64,000 bases of DNA from Nitzschia sp. DOCU1 (lineage: Eukaryota; Bacillariophyta; Bacillariophyceae; Bacillariales; Bacillariaceae): positions 682,001 to 746,000 of the forward strand of contig OX596000.1 of the NCBI GenBank assembly GCA_951394045.1. The letters run 5' to 3'. The number at the start of each line of letters is the position of its first letter. The stretch's first letter is position 1. Shown one piece after another: positions 54,001 to 64,000 of the stretch. A model generated the notes under the pieces. That model ran no database searches. It was not told the origin of the DNA and saw only the letters and a program-made list of their open reading frames with translations. Made by a program: the position numbers and the translations under genes.

Positions 54001-55207
54001 CCATCGCTTCGGAAAATTGGGTCTTTGGTTGCGGCATTCGTGGAGGCATGTTCGGATGTGGGTGGATTGGACGAAAGGATGCTGGCATCTGATCTACCTT
54101 GCCTGTACTGCTTGTCCTAGGGAGCACACCAGAACTTGACTTGAATGTTTTTCCTCCTGGTAGCGCTGGACGCGTTTGCTTTGCGTCGACGCCTCCAATT
54201 GAAGATTGTCGGTACGAGGCGGCGTGCCCATGAACCGATGCAGATTTTGCACTTTTCGCCGGTCCCTGTGGCATCCCAGCGACAGGTGGCTTTTTCCCCG
54301 CTATACCTGGGGGTAGTGTTGTGGGTGTGGCAGCTCCATGTGAAGGGGGGAATGTCTTCCCACTTGGTGTACTAGATGCTGGCATTGGAACCGGAGACGA
54401 TGCCCCCGACCCCGGTGCTGGAGCTACTCCTGGAGCTAACACAGATAAGGCTGCATTCATGCGCTTTCCCACACTGGAGCCTCTTCGAAGTGAAAGCGAA
54501 GTTCGTTGTTCGGCTGATCCTTCTCCACCTTGTGCCGCCCCTGCTTCGCGTGCTCTCTTCGCAGCTTGTGAAGCTAGCTTTGACATTTCCCTGTGCGCAT
54601 GGATCTCCTCATCATCAGTCATCTCCCTGGAAGAAACCCCTGTCTTCTGCTGTTTGTTCCCCGTATTTTGTAACGCTAGTCTACTCGTCTCGCTCAACCG
54701 TTTGGTGGCAGCGTTTCTGCACAAACGTATTCTCGATAACAGCAGCGATCGATGCGCAATGAGATCCTGGATCATGGACCGCCTATCATCTGAATCAGGA
54801 TCTGGGTCTTCTTCTGAGCTGTTGGGAGCCTCAGTTGCTGCTTCGGCAATATGCAGGGGCTGCTTTGGGGTGGAAGAATCCTGACTGGATCCAGCCCCAG
54901 GATCGGCTGTGTCGGGTGCCTTTATGTCCACCTTAGCAGCCAGTGAGGGGCTGGTCGAACTTTCATCACCCACACTCTCATTCTTGTCTTTTCCATCAGC
55001 AGCTTGCTTTGTGTTTGTATCGCCAAGAGCCATATCAGCAATTCCAGCATCGTCCCCTGGATCGGCCTTTTTATCGGCATCATCATTTTTTTGGCCCCCC
55101 ACAGCCTCACCAGCCGCGCGCGACCCGCGTGATCTGCGACGAGAAGCAGGGGCAATGGCGCTAGGGTCGTTTTCGGGCCGTTTCCGCTTGTTTCGAGTGG
55201 ACGACAT
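48054..55207 (-). CDS. HSA / degenerate SNF2 / SANT chromatin protein (EP400/EAF1-like)
   Basis: Exons 55207-52946 and 52880-48054 (65-nt GTAAGT...CAG intron, phase 0) give 2,362 residues. The HSA domain lies at about 460-520 (KTHWDHLLSEMSWLAADFIE, ERKWK), the actin-related-protein binding region. Next is a SNF2-like two-lobed region: motif I VLLTGLPTSGKTVA (about 718-731), then IICPPASL, LRKIC (the LRKxCNHP block) and the C-lobe (SAKFKELLSIL, KVVILASLPRTQWLVALLL, RLICENSIEEKLYESF). The DEGH box is replaced by IDCRHPEG (about 824) and the arginine-finger block by VSRWNACTSMQ. A SANT/Myb domain at about 2030-2100 (PKWSAEEDKLLQEAAVKFG, then RQCRDRWQSL) carries an insert. HSA plus SANT defines EAF1 (NuA4 scaffold) and HSA-SNF2-SANT defines p400/Domino; this looks intermediate, probably without ATPase activity. 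Nuclear basic N-terminus (RNKRKRPEN). Confidence 0.8.
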
Positions 55208-55723
55208 GGCCGTAATTTAGTGAATATGTGTTAATACGTTCATGTGGTAATTGGAATGACAATAGCGACGATAAACTGGCTTTGGTAGCTCTCTTTTGGT
55301 GTTGACAATGTTGATATCCACGTCTTGATCCCTCTGTTGCTGCTGCTTCGTGATGCGCTTTTCAGGATTTGCCCCCGCGGTCTGCCGTTCGTTCTCTCCC
55401 GCCACAATGGCGCGCCCGCTTGCCTTTCCCTCCGATTCCGCCAAATGACGATGACTGCATAAATTACAGCTAAATTATTACTTAACAAATTGTGGCGTCT
55501 GTGCCCACCGCGAATGCCAAGAGGTCTGCGAGGTCTGGGAAACGAATGGACGGTTCACGAAGGACACGGAAGATGTACAGACTGAAACAAGGTTGATTAC
55601 TCGGAGTAAAATGTTAGTCGTAGGGATCAATAACTGGCATCAGCATCCCAAACCAGTGGGTTGGACGAACTACTAGCTACTAGCAAAATGCTCTATCAAG
55701 TTTCAGGATATCCTACTTCTTGA
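55208..55723. other. Intergenic region upstream of HSA-SANT gene
   Basis: About 515 bp contain the 5' flank of the HSA-SANT gene and the 3' flank of the STAND ATPase gene. No gene or notable repeat is seen. Confidence 0.4.
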
Positions 55724-58700
55724 TTACTTCGCGTCTTCCTCCAACACAGCAGGGAAGTCACCATCAGACGTGTGCGGATTTGAAACAAACTCAGGCTTCT
55801 CCCTCCAGGCTGACTGGTCTGTCAGTACCGATACATCCTCCTTGCCTTCATCGTGGTAATTGTTTCCAACAAGCTTAGGCAGAGCAGGTAGATTGACCAG
55901 ACCAAAGTCCGTCTCTTGGTCATGGGCTCCCGAGCGATCTTTTGAAATGTCTTCTGTCGACTGAAAATCCACTGACGAAGTAAACCCGAGGTACCTCGGA
56001 TATGTTTGGTCGAGATGCTTCACAAGACCCACTGCACCCCACTTGAGATAGGCATCTTTTGCTTGAACCAGGTACTGGCGCACGAGTGTATCCTTCGCCT
56101 TTGTCAGCACACGATTGCCCCGGAAGTCGTCAGTCATGCTCATGAAATATTCCGCCGCCAGCTGCGCCCCAAGAGCTGCATCGTGGCCATGCCCACTTCG
56201 TGTTGCCGCCCCAATCGCATGATCATACGAAGCCTGGGCACCTATCCCGTGGCTGCCCTCAGACGCTTGCAAGTGGGCCTCCATGAGCATGCATCGGTGC
56301 CAACTGTTAGTGCCTTTGACTTTGCAGAGTGCCTTCAGTTGTTTGAGAAACTTTCGAGCCTTCCTTAGAAAACCGCGTTTTCCGGTACTTCTGTACAGAG
56401 TGGCGTATGCAAGCGAAGAAAAGCAAAATCGAATCGATTTCGTACCAAAAGCCAAATCGAAATCTGGAACACTCTCAAATTTCTTGAGTATTTGAAGCGC
56501 AAAATCCTCCTTGTTGAAGTATACGGCAAGCTGGAGACGGGCCATGTAGCCATATAAGAGACGATAGTTTTCTGATGATGCATTGGTGACTGGCCCAAAC
56601 TTCCCGAGCTCCTCCGTGTTAAGGGCATTTTTCGCAGTACCCCGAAGGTATGGAATGGGAAGCAGTTGTTCCACCGTCATAACTTGAACTGAGTCGAGTT
56701 TGTACAGTTTCAGCTTCTCCAACAACGACGTGTAATCGCTTTCCAAACCTGCGAGAGGATACCCCGCGACAAAAGCGTGGTGATAGCCTGCCGTTCTGCT
56801 CAAGAGGCCGTTTTCAAAATCACCCGACTCCATTCCGATTTTGTACGCGCGGTCGTAGAGTTCAATAATATCCTCATGCATATCTCTCCAGGAGAGCACC
56901 CAGTGAGCAACCACGAAGATCTGCAGGCATTCCAACTCTCTTGCGTTGGTTATCGTTAAAATTTCGCGTGCAAGCCGAGAAAACCGAGATGCGCCCTCCA
57001 TGTCATTTAGGTTGTTGCGAAACAAGCAATAGCCCATCATCGCGACTCCGGAATGCCCACAAAAACCTTCTTCCATTGACAGACGAAGCAGCCTTAACGT
57101 CGCAGCGAGAAACTGAATCATTGCCCCAGAGTAATAGGCATGGTATGCAGCGACCGCGAGGAGTTCCATGACAGTCTCCAATCTTTTGTTGTTTACCAAG
57201 GGTTTGTGCAGAATCTCCGGGTCGGATTTCCGTGCAAAATATCGTCGGAGATAGAGCAAATCTTTAACGAGGCGGACTTTCACTCCAAAATCAGTTTTGG
57301 GGAGCATCCGAAGAGTTCGCAGGATCCCAACACTCATTTCAAAAGCTTCCATATGACGTTCCTCCCTGCCAACAGCTCTGCAGAGAGATACCCTAACAGG
57401 TAGCTGGTCGTCGAAGCATCGTGCATGTTTGATGACCTGTTGCCCGATTCCATTTCCAATTTCAAAATGCCCCCGATAAAGTTCCACTTCTGCAATTGCT
57501 CGATATATGCGAAGAGTGATGTCGTAGTGGTTTTCCCAAGGGTTTTCCCGTTTCGTTAGAAATTGCAGTGCCATACTAAGAAATTTAGCAGCGGTGTCGT
57601 AGGCCAATACGGAAGCGGCACGGTCGCCAACCTCCAAATTCACGCGAATCAAGAACATGGGGTCCTCCTTGTTTATTAGAAGTGATAAAGCGTTCAAGTG
57701 GTCTACTGCAACGAATAACATCCAGTCTTCTCCATCAGGCGAGATCCCCATTTTGTAGAGCCGGAAACCAAGTCTAACGCGGAAATCGTCTCTCGCTTCC
57801 CCAGGCTCAATCATAGAATACGCTAATTCAGATATGTTAGTGACGTTGTAGCGCAACCCCATCCATACGTTTGTACCCTTGTACCTACCTGCTTGTTGTA
57901 TTCGATCGTGAGCGAAGCTGTAGAATTTGGAGCCCATACTGTTGGTCAGCAAGCCATCTAGAACAGCGAGATCAAGAATCCTGAGCAGCTCCTTCGATTC
58001 GATTGGTGCTCCGTTGAGATCGGTGAGCTGCTCCAACGTATGGGTATCAATGTTGGATCGAGTGTAAGCCGCGAGAATCAGGACTCTCTGTAGATCCGGG
58101 GGAGAATTGATGATCTTTTCAGTGACAGCTTGGATCAAGTCGTCCGAGAGAAGGTTATCTACGTCGACATCTTCTAGATCCCACGTCCATTGAAACGTTA
58201 ATCGACAAAAAGAGAGCACAGCTTTCCTCTGAAGCTCCTCCATCACTTGTATGGAATGAAAAATGTTTCCATTCGTCTTGTTGAAGATGACTTTGGTCAG
58301 GGGCATAGTTTCCTTCGGATGGGCTCGCTGAAGCGTATCTTGGACGATCAAATTTAGCACACGCAAAGGGAGATTCACAACCTCCATCTCTTCCAAGCTG
58401 TGGACATTATTAATCCGTTGAAAGCATTGTACAAGCTCGTCATCTGGTTCCACCTCATCCGACCGGTATGCCCCAATAAACATGAAATATCGAAGATCCA
58501 CGTCTGTCAGCAATGCCTCTATGAGTTCTAGCGATTCCGAATCACACCACTGCAAGTCATCCAAGAACAATATGACGGGGCGTGTCTCCGTACTGATCGC
58601 ATTTACGAACATCTGAAATGTATATTTCAGCTTGTTTTTAGCATTTTCCTTGGAGCCTTTTCGTAAAATTTCTTCTGAAAGCACAGTCTTCAAACTCGGA

Positions 58701-59344
58701 ATGACAGTAGTCAGTGTGCTTGCCTCCGATCCTAGTTCGGTGGCCAAAACGTTTCGTATCCGTTCGAGCTCATCTTCATTGTCTTGGGCGTGCAAAAATG
58801 TGGCAAATCCATTAAACGCCTCAACAATGGCAGCAAAAGGATCACCCCCTAAAAGTTCATCATACTTTCCGTGTAAATAGAACGGTACGTGTCCACCACC
58901 ACTCGGCGATAATCGAGACTGCTCCTGAAGCTCCTCCATGAACTGTTTCACAACGGTCGATTTGCCGGTTCCCGACAGTCCTTTTAAGATTGCGATAGAT
59001 GTTTCTCCTTTGTTCCGTTTCCGACCCAGACCTCTATGACTGACAAAATTGTAAATCTCATGAAGGCGTCGCAGTTCACGTTCTCGACCCTGTACCTTGA
59101 GAGAGGAAAAATCCAGTCGGTCCTCAATGCTAGCTTCGTCTTCCGCGTCCGAGTATCCATCGTCATAAAATTCCCTCCCAACGGAATAGTAGGATATTCG
59201 ACTTTCGGAATGGCTATGAACAGATTTACCGCCAACGCCGCTTGCTCTCGAGTGTTCTTCCAAAAATTGGTCGTTTCCCGGGCTCTTGGTAGAGTCGTCT
59301 CGTAGGCCCGTAAATGTATCTGGTGTTTCCGTGTGATCCGACAT
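55724..59344 (-). CDS. STAND-type AAA ATPase with helical repeat C-terminus
   Basis: A single exon of 1,206 residues from the ATG at 59344 (MSDHTETPDTFTGLRDD); the open frame extends 58 codons further upstream without features. After an acidic disordered start, the ATPase begins near residue 80 (VQGRERELRRLHEIYNFV). Walker A is ILKGLSGTGKSTVV and Walker B VILFLDDLQWCD, followed by a sensor-like GAYRSDE. The winged-helix-like part and the C-terminal 600 residues are helical and TPR-like (WENHYDITLRIYRAIAEVEL, LYRSTGKRGFLRKARKFLK). This is the AAA_16/MalT-like class often coupled to adenylate cyclase or kinase domains in protists; none is fused here. It is probably a signalling scaffold that oligomerises on nucleotide binding. 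The partner is unknown. Confidence 0.75.
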   Translation of the reverse strand: MSDHTETPDTFTGLRDDSTKSPGNDQFLEEHSRASGVGGKSVHSHSESRISYYSVGREFYDDGYSDAEDEASIEDRLDFSSLKVQGRERELRRLHEIYNFVSHRGLGRKRNKGETSIAILKGLSGTGKSTVVKQFMEELQEQSRLSPSGGGHVPFYLHGKYDELLGGDPFAAIVEAFNGFATFLHAQDNEDELERIRNVLATELGSEASTLTTVIPSLKTVLSEEILRKGSKENAKNKLKYTFQMFVNAISTETRPVILFLDDLQWCDSESLELIEALLTDVDLRYFMFIGAYRSDEVEPDDELVQCFQRINNVHSLEEMEVVNLPLRVLNLIVQDTLQRAHPKETMPLTKVIFNKTNGNIFHSIQVMEELQRKAVLSFCRLTFQWTWDLEDVDVDNLLSDDLIQAVTEKIINSPPDLQRVLILAAYTRSNIDTHTLEQLTDLNGAPIESKELLRILDLAVLDGLLTNSMGSKFYSFAHDRIQQAGRYKGTNVWMGLRYNVTNISELAYSMIEPGEARDDFRVRLGFRLYKMGISPDGEDWMLFVAVDHLNALSLLINKEDPMFLIRVNLEVGDRAASVLAYDTAAKFLSMALQFLTKRENPWENHYDITLRIYRAIAEVELYRGHFEIGNGIGQQVIKHARCFDDQLPVRVSLCRAVGREERHMEAFEMSVGILRTLRMLPKTDFGVKVRLVKDLLYLRRYFARKSDPEILHKPLVNNKRLETVMELLAVAAYHAYYSGAMIQFLAATLRLLRLSMEEGFCGHSGVAMMGYCLFRNNLNDMEGASRFSRLAREILTITNARELECLQIFVVAHWVLSWRDMHEDIIELYDRAYKIGMESGDFENGLLSRTAGYHHAFVAGYPLAGLESDYTSLLEKLKLYKLDSVQVMTVEQLLPIPYLRGTAKNALNTEELGKFGPVTNASSENYRLLYGYMARLQLAVYFNKEDFALQILKKFESVPDFDLAFGTKSIRFCFSSLAYATLYRSTGKRGFLRKARKFLKQLKALCKVKGTNSWHRCMLMEAHLQASEGSHGIGAQASYDHAIGAATRSGHGHDAALGAQLAAEYFMSMTDDFRGNRVLTKAKDTLVRQYLVQAKDAYLKWGAVGLVKHLDQTYPRYLGFTSSVDFQSTEDISKDRSGAHDQETDFGLVNLPALPKLVGNNYHDEGKEDVSVLTDQSAWREKPEFVSNPHTSDGDFPAVLEEDAK

Positions 59345-60068
59345 GGCTCGAAAATTTTGACACTTGAATGACGACAATACCAGGTAAGGCTCCTCCTCCT
59401 TTACAACGGTGATGGTCGTCACCTGCTTTTTGATGATGATGTGTTGGTTAGTATGGGACGGTTGAGCGGAGTAGAATGAAAAGGTAGAATGAGAATGGAC
59501 GAAATCAGTAGAAAACAACAGTTTCTGAGGATGCTTCTTGAGAGGGAGATAGACCGTTGTCTTCTATCATGATTACCCGCGTTTGATTTTGAGCGTGGAG
59601 GTACACAAAAGCGCCGAATCCGGCACTCTGTCCCAACTGTGGCCTGCTAATGATGATTGGCGAAACTGCGTCATCCTGGAGACCCAGTGAGCACATAATT
59701 ACAATATGGGTAGGGATACTTAATGTGACGTCTATAATTGAACGGGCAATATTATCTTGTGTCCCATTTGGAACCAAGGTGCGCTACCTAATGAAATTGT
59801 GATGTTCCAACGAATTCGGAACTACCTGGAAACGCCGAGTGAACGGCGCAAGGTTCTCCCGCCACGACCGCACAACCACAGATACAGAGGTATTTCGTGA
59901 CTCAAGTGACTAAATTGGACTCATCCGACTTTACTGTCATTTTTTAATCTTTCGCGGCATCATATCTGCACAAAGTGATAAGTTTGTATGTACAACAGCA
60001 TTTTGCTCTCCGTGGTTTGTATTGTAAGCATTGACTTCTAGCTACCACCCCCACATCGATAGTTCAAG
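59345..60068. promoter_or_regulatory. Divergent upstream region, STAND ATPase / TBCC
   Basis: About 720 bp. The minus strand has a 90-residue frame (59505-59777, with SPIIISRPQLGQSAGFGAFV) that looks slightly protein-like and might be an upstream exon or an unrelated small gene. I cannot support it further. Confidence 0.3.
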
Positions 60069-61399
60069 ATGATGGATCCCGAGCAACGATTTTTACAAGC
60101 CCGTCAAGCGCGATTGTCGTCGTCCGTCTCATCATCCACCAGCGCGACACAAACTGCCTTGGCCACGTTTTGGTCCCAATTGCGACTGGTCCTTGGTGAT
60201 TGGAAGAAACGGTTGGATGGAATTCGAACTATTAGTAGCGCCAGCTCTACTACTAGTAGTAGTGCTTTGTCCATGGATAATCATCGTCAAGAGCTGCAAG
60301 CTCTCAAGGAAGAATTGTATCAATTGCGACAGCATTGTTTGCATCATGGCGGCAGCAATGGTTTGCTGCTAATAAAAGTTCCCATCATGGACGACTTGCC
60401 CTTGGCAGATTGGCGATTATTGCACGCGGAATTTACCAATTGCTTTACATTGTGGCAACAAGTGCATGATCAAGTCGTTCCCAAGGGAAAATTTACCTTT
60501 CAGAGATATCGTGCCGAATTGGCGCGACGTCAGGCGTTGGGAATTCCACTCTCAGAGGTGAGCGCTACAAGAACGTTTGAGACAACGACGACGACAAATG
60601 AGCAAAATCATCAAGATGATGGAGGAACGTTGCAAAACATTGTCCGTTCTACCGTTTGTATACAAGAAGATGGCACTGTCGAGATTGAAGAGCAATGCAG
60701 CAACGACAATAGTACTGCTCCCGTGACGACGACGCTGTCGTGTACTTCGGCACTCTTATTGCTGCGAAATATCCAAAATTGTACCATTACCATGTACGTT
60801 TGTTATTTGCAATGTTGTGGAAGAAAAGAATGTGTGTGTCTTTTCTCATCCTTATTGTTGCCATTGCCCAACACAGAAACAAGTCATTGCAAGCCTTGCA
60901 CATTGTTCATGCCAAATTTTGTACTATCAAAGTGAATCCAGCGATTGCGTCTTCGATTCATATTACCAATTGTCACGATTGCCAAATTCAAGCCAGTGCT
61001 TGTCAACAATTGCGCATTCATGCTACCAAGAAATTAGAAATTCAAGTGGAGGTATTAAAAGCAGGAGCCATTTTGGAAGACTCGACGAATATCACCTTTC
61101 TTGTTCACGTGGATGATGCTATTGAAGTCAAGGATTTCAACTGGTTACGGGCAGGAATACCGAGTCCGAATTTTCAAATCACGCAAGTCACGGAAGAAGT
61201 GAACAAGGATTCGACCGGTAGCCCCGGGGAGGTAGCTACCATGGCGGTAAATGATTCAGAAGTGGGTGCAGCGTCTACATCAAATTCTGCTGCCACCATT
61301 GAAAAAGCACCATCTATTTCGGGAAGTGACAATGTCACCGCTGTAGCTACTACTATCGAAGGGGCGGGTGGCGATGGTGATGATGACGATGAGTTGTGA
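60069..61399 (+). CDS. TBCC: Tubulin-binding cofactor C
   Basis: Exons 60069-60793 and 60877-61399 (83-nt GTACGT...CAG intron, phase 2) give 415 residues. The N-terminal helical domain (about 1-165) includes FWSQLRLVLGDWKKRLDGI and a coiled coil. The C-CAP/cofactor C beta-helix (about 200-320) runs LLLRNIQNCTITINKSLQAL, HIVHAKFCTIKV, SIHITNCHDCQIQASACQQL, RIHATKKLEI and ILEDSTNITF, matching TBCC's repeated strands. The Arg after the Gln-Leu of QLRIH is the expected GAP catalytic Arg. It is the tubulin-GTPase activating step of the alpha/beta-tubulin folding pathway. The Ser/Thr-rich acidic tail (after 330) is disordered. Stop codon 46 bp from that of the convergent kinase gene. Confidence 0.9.
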
Positions 61400-61445
61400 C
61401 CAAGAATACAACAGTCTTTCGTTAATTTTACACGATTCGAACTCA

Positions 61446-64000
61446 TCATCGTGATGACGATGATGATTCGGCCGCCTTTTTGGGTCGTCGACTCGACATG
61501 GAATGCAAAAAGCGATGTTCATCGAGCAAACCTCCCTCGCCCATAATGGGGGGGCGTTTCTCTGGGTTGCGCTGCAGGCATAGCTTGATGGCGTCAATGG
61601 CACCCTCGTCGGCATCGTCTGCGTATTCAATCGGGTAGTTGGGGTTGACAATGGCTTGCAACTTTTGAATAAAATGGAGCTTAGCGAACGGAGTTTTGCC
61701 GTGAATCATTTCGTACAAAATGCAGCCGAGAGACCAGACATCGGAAGCCTAAAAAATAGTATAAATCAGATTTTGAGTGGGCGATCCGATATTCGACTCG
61801 AGACATTGCTATCAATCTCCAGAACACGTACCCTTCCAATCCGCATGCGTGGACCGTTGCTGCCCGTCTCAGTATCCAAAATAGCTTCTGGTGACATGTA
61901 GTTGAGAGTACCAATATGATTTTCCCGGTAGATATTGGTAGTATCATCGCTTTGAATTGCCTTGGCAATACCAAAGTCAATAAGTTTCAAGGCGCCCCGG
62001 ACAAAGAGAAAGTTAGCTGGCTTGAGGTCGGAGTGAATGATGCGCTCTTCGTGTATGCAATGGACGGCACTCAGCATTTGTTGCCATGTGAGACGTATAA
62101 AGTTCATACTCAAATGCTGGCTTGTTCCTGCAAGTGCTCGCTGCTGAAGAATTTGGTTCAAGTCCGCCTCCCCTAGTTCCATGACGACAAAGATGGATTT
62201 ACGTGCCAGATCTACTTCGCTGTCGTGCATTTGAATGATTGCAGGGTTTCCTCGAAGACGTTTAAGGAGAGAGATCTCATTGGCATATCCCTCGATTGCC
62301 TTCTGGTCCATGCCATCCAGCTTCACCTTCTTGATTGCAACAACGGAACATTTCTTGGATAGGGCTCGATACACCTTGCAAGAGCCCCCTTTACCAATGA
62401 CCCCAAGTTTAGCGTACGATGATCCGTTGACTCGAAGAATGTTGCTCTCATGGACTAGAGGTAGAAACTCCATGTTCACGTCAGCCAAGGGATCTTGTTG
62501 AGGTGGCGATGTGGTTCGTTCCGAACTAGCCACGTTTGCTGTCTCGCCAGCTCTTGGAACAGGGTTTTCGCTCGATGATCGACGTTGACTTGTTTCCGTG
62601 CGTTCTGATGGTGGTGGTTGCACGGCCGTTTTTCGGCTGTGAATGGATGACGCATTGGTTGTCGTAGTTGTCTCGCTGCTCCGATTGGTAGCATGAGATG
62701 ATGCATTTGTCGTTTGCCCACTGGATGCGGAAGCCTCCTCTATCTTTTCCATCGTCGGCTTGCTGCTGGGTGGTTGCATCTCTTGGGTCTTGCCACGAAC
62801 ACTTGGATCCCACTCCCACATGTAATTCAAGTCAAGTTTCTTGAACTTGGACGGTTTCGGTTGTGTTGAGGATTCTTGAGAAAGGCCCACGTTTCCAGTG
62901 TTGTCCCCAATAGTGCTTTCTGCCTCACTTTGGGACTCCTCTATCATAGAAGCTTCGGGTTCGACCCGCTTGGCCGTTCCACTCAAACCTTTGGGGCGCA
63001 AACGCGAGGCTGACAAACGAGACGATCTTAACGCCTTGGGTTTGCTCTCAAGATTCGCCGACTTGGTGACCACGGCAGGCTTTGAATTGCTTATTAGAAT
63101 CTTCGGCTGAGTGTTCATCTTAGTTGGAGGTGGTAACAACGCTGGAATATTCTCCTTGTCGTCTTCTGGTTTGGATGCCTCCTTGCCATTGTTGTCTCTG
63201 GCGACAAACCCATTCTCTGTCTTTTGTCGTTTGGGCGACGACGACGATGAAGAGGAGTCTGACTTGCGTGTTTTCGGAGACAGGGATGATTTCGATCTCG
63301 CATTTGAAGGGGACAATGAGGGCACAGATGGTAGTGGATTCGATTTGCCTTGAATCTTGTCCAGAGCTTCTTGCAACAAGGCTCTAGGTTCTGCATTTTC
63401 TTTGAGACCACGAAGGAGTATCTCTTCCGACCGCTGACGATCATATTTACGCTCCATTCGAGAAACTTCCACATAGTAAGAAGCACCTAGAGACAGTTTT
63501 TGATTCTCCATGTATCGACATGTCCGCCGGGCTTCGTCCATCATTCCCAGCTTGGCATGAATCGATGCAAAGGCGAGCCAGATGTTGACAACATCGTCAT
63601 ATTGTTCTTTCTGAATCTGATCCAAAGGAAAACGTAGGGTAGCCCTACGATGTAGTCTTATTAGGTCTGTACCATTGGAAGTCTTGAGAGCCGAAGCAAA
63701 TTTCAGAACTTGTCGCCAGGCCTTTGGATCATCTGCCAGTGAGCCATCCACAATCCCGCGGGCCAGATGTCGGTGCTCGTGCGAGCTGGCAGAGGTCAGA
63801 CAAAATAGAAATTCGGTACTTTCACCGAAACGAAGCACCGAACGTCCCTTGCTTTTGCTGACGGAACTGGTGGAGCCAGGTGAGGGCGATAATTGTAGTC
63901 GGTGATGCAGGCGACTCGCACTACTGCTAGTAGTCGATGATGCAAGGCCTCTGGACGACGACTTTTGGTCCGAAGTGCCAGTCTGAGGCGTCCGAAGTCC
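61446..64000 (-). CDS. Mps1/TTK-like dual-specificity kinase, 5'-truncated at window edge
   Basis: Exons at 64000-61832 (open to the right edge) and 61748-61446 are joined by an 83-nt GTACGT...TAG intron (phase 0, GR|ASDVWSLG). The N-terminal helical part has HAKLGMMDEARRTCRYMEN and RQRSEEILLRGLKENAE, like the TPR domain of Mps1/Bub1. A Ser-rich low-complexity stretch follows. The kinase domain is complete: Gly loop LGVIGKGGSCKVYR, VVAIKKVKL, HSDLKPANFLF (the Mps1-type HSD for HRD), LIDFGIAKAI, IGTLNYMSPEA and DVWSLGCILYEMIHGKTPF. Mps1 controls the spindle-assembly checkpoint. The 5' end lies beyond 64000, so the start and full N-terminus are unseen. The tail KKAAESSSSSR ends the protein. Confidence 0.87.

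Noticed and set aside
1..64000. tRNA, rRNA, CRISPR or intact transposon
   Set aside because: I scanned the gaps by eye for tRNA arm motifs, repeat arrays and transposase or reverse-transcriptase motifs and found none convincing; a tRNAscan/Infernal run would settle the RNA part.
1..64000. Bacterial-type operon organisation
   Set aside because: Neighbouring genes are of unrelated function, alternate in strand and contain spliceosomal introns.

Overview
The window is nuclear DNA of a photosynthetic stramenopile, most likely a pennate diatom. Three things support this. Most genes have zero to two short GT-AG introns, usually 65-95 nt, and many neighbours are closely spaced convergent pairs. Several products carry a signal peptide followed by a Phe-led transit peptide, the usual address of diatom plastids. 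The gene content also fits: a violaxanthin de-epoxidase-like protein, a bacteriophytochrome-type hybrid kinase, diatom-style LRR proteins and a STAND ATPase. The species cannot be fixed from sequence alone. No tRNA, rRNA, CRISPR array or intact transposon was seen. Functions come from motifs read by eye; splice sites come from consensus plus reading-frame continuity.

Layout, 1-11 kb: the 5' part of a plastid coproporphyrinogen III oxidase (-) shares an upstream region with a VDE-like gene (+). Then come an LSM14/Scd6-type mRNA-decapping regulator (+), a gene fusing an Fpg/Nei DNA glycosylase to a uracil-DNA glycosylase (-), and a phytochrome histidine kinase/response regulator (-). 11-18 kb: a mitochondrial carrier (+), a gene-poor stretch with a hairpin, a decayed gene and a frameshifted LRR gene, then an ascorbate/cytochrome c-type peroxidase (-). 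19-33 kb: bacterial-type RNase HII (+), a C2/transmembrane MCTP-like protein (-), a U-box cyclophilin PPIL2 (-), a RING-H2 protein (+), a HAD phosphatase (-), a plastid-targeted zinc-less ThiF/MoeZ-rhodanese (-) and a membrane-anchored cupin (-).

34-48 kb: a hypothetical protein (+), a GEN1-like resolvase (-), a secreted protein of unknown function (-), a luminal glycosyltransferase-like protein (+), a small membrane SH3-like protein (-), an Sm-like protein (+), a second RING-H2 protein (-) and a methyltransferase (+). 48-64 kb: a 2,362-residue HSA/degenerate-SNF2/SANT chromatin protein (-), a STAND ATPase (-), tubulin cofactor C (+) and an Mps1/TTK kinase (-) running off the right edge.

There is no operon logic. 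Recurrent themes are genome maintenance (Fpg-UNG, RNase HII, GEN1, HSA-SANT protein, Mps1), plastid metabolism (CPOX, VDE-like, MoeZ-like) and light sensing. The strongest candidates for something undescribed are the Fpg-UNG fusion, the pseudo-SNF2 HSA-SANT protein, and the 96-nt in-frame, stop-free intron of the second RING gene.
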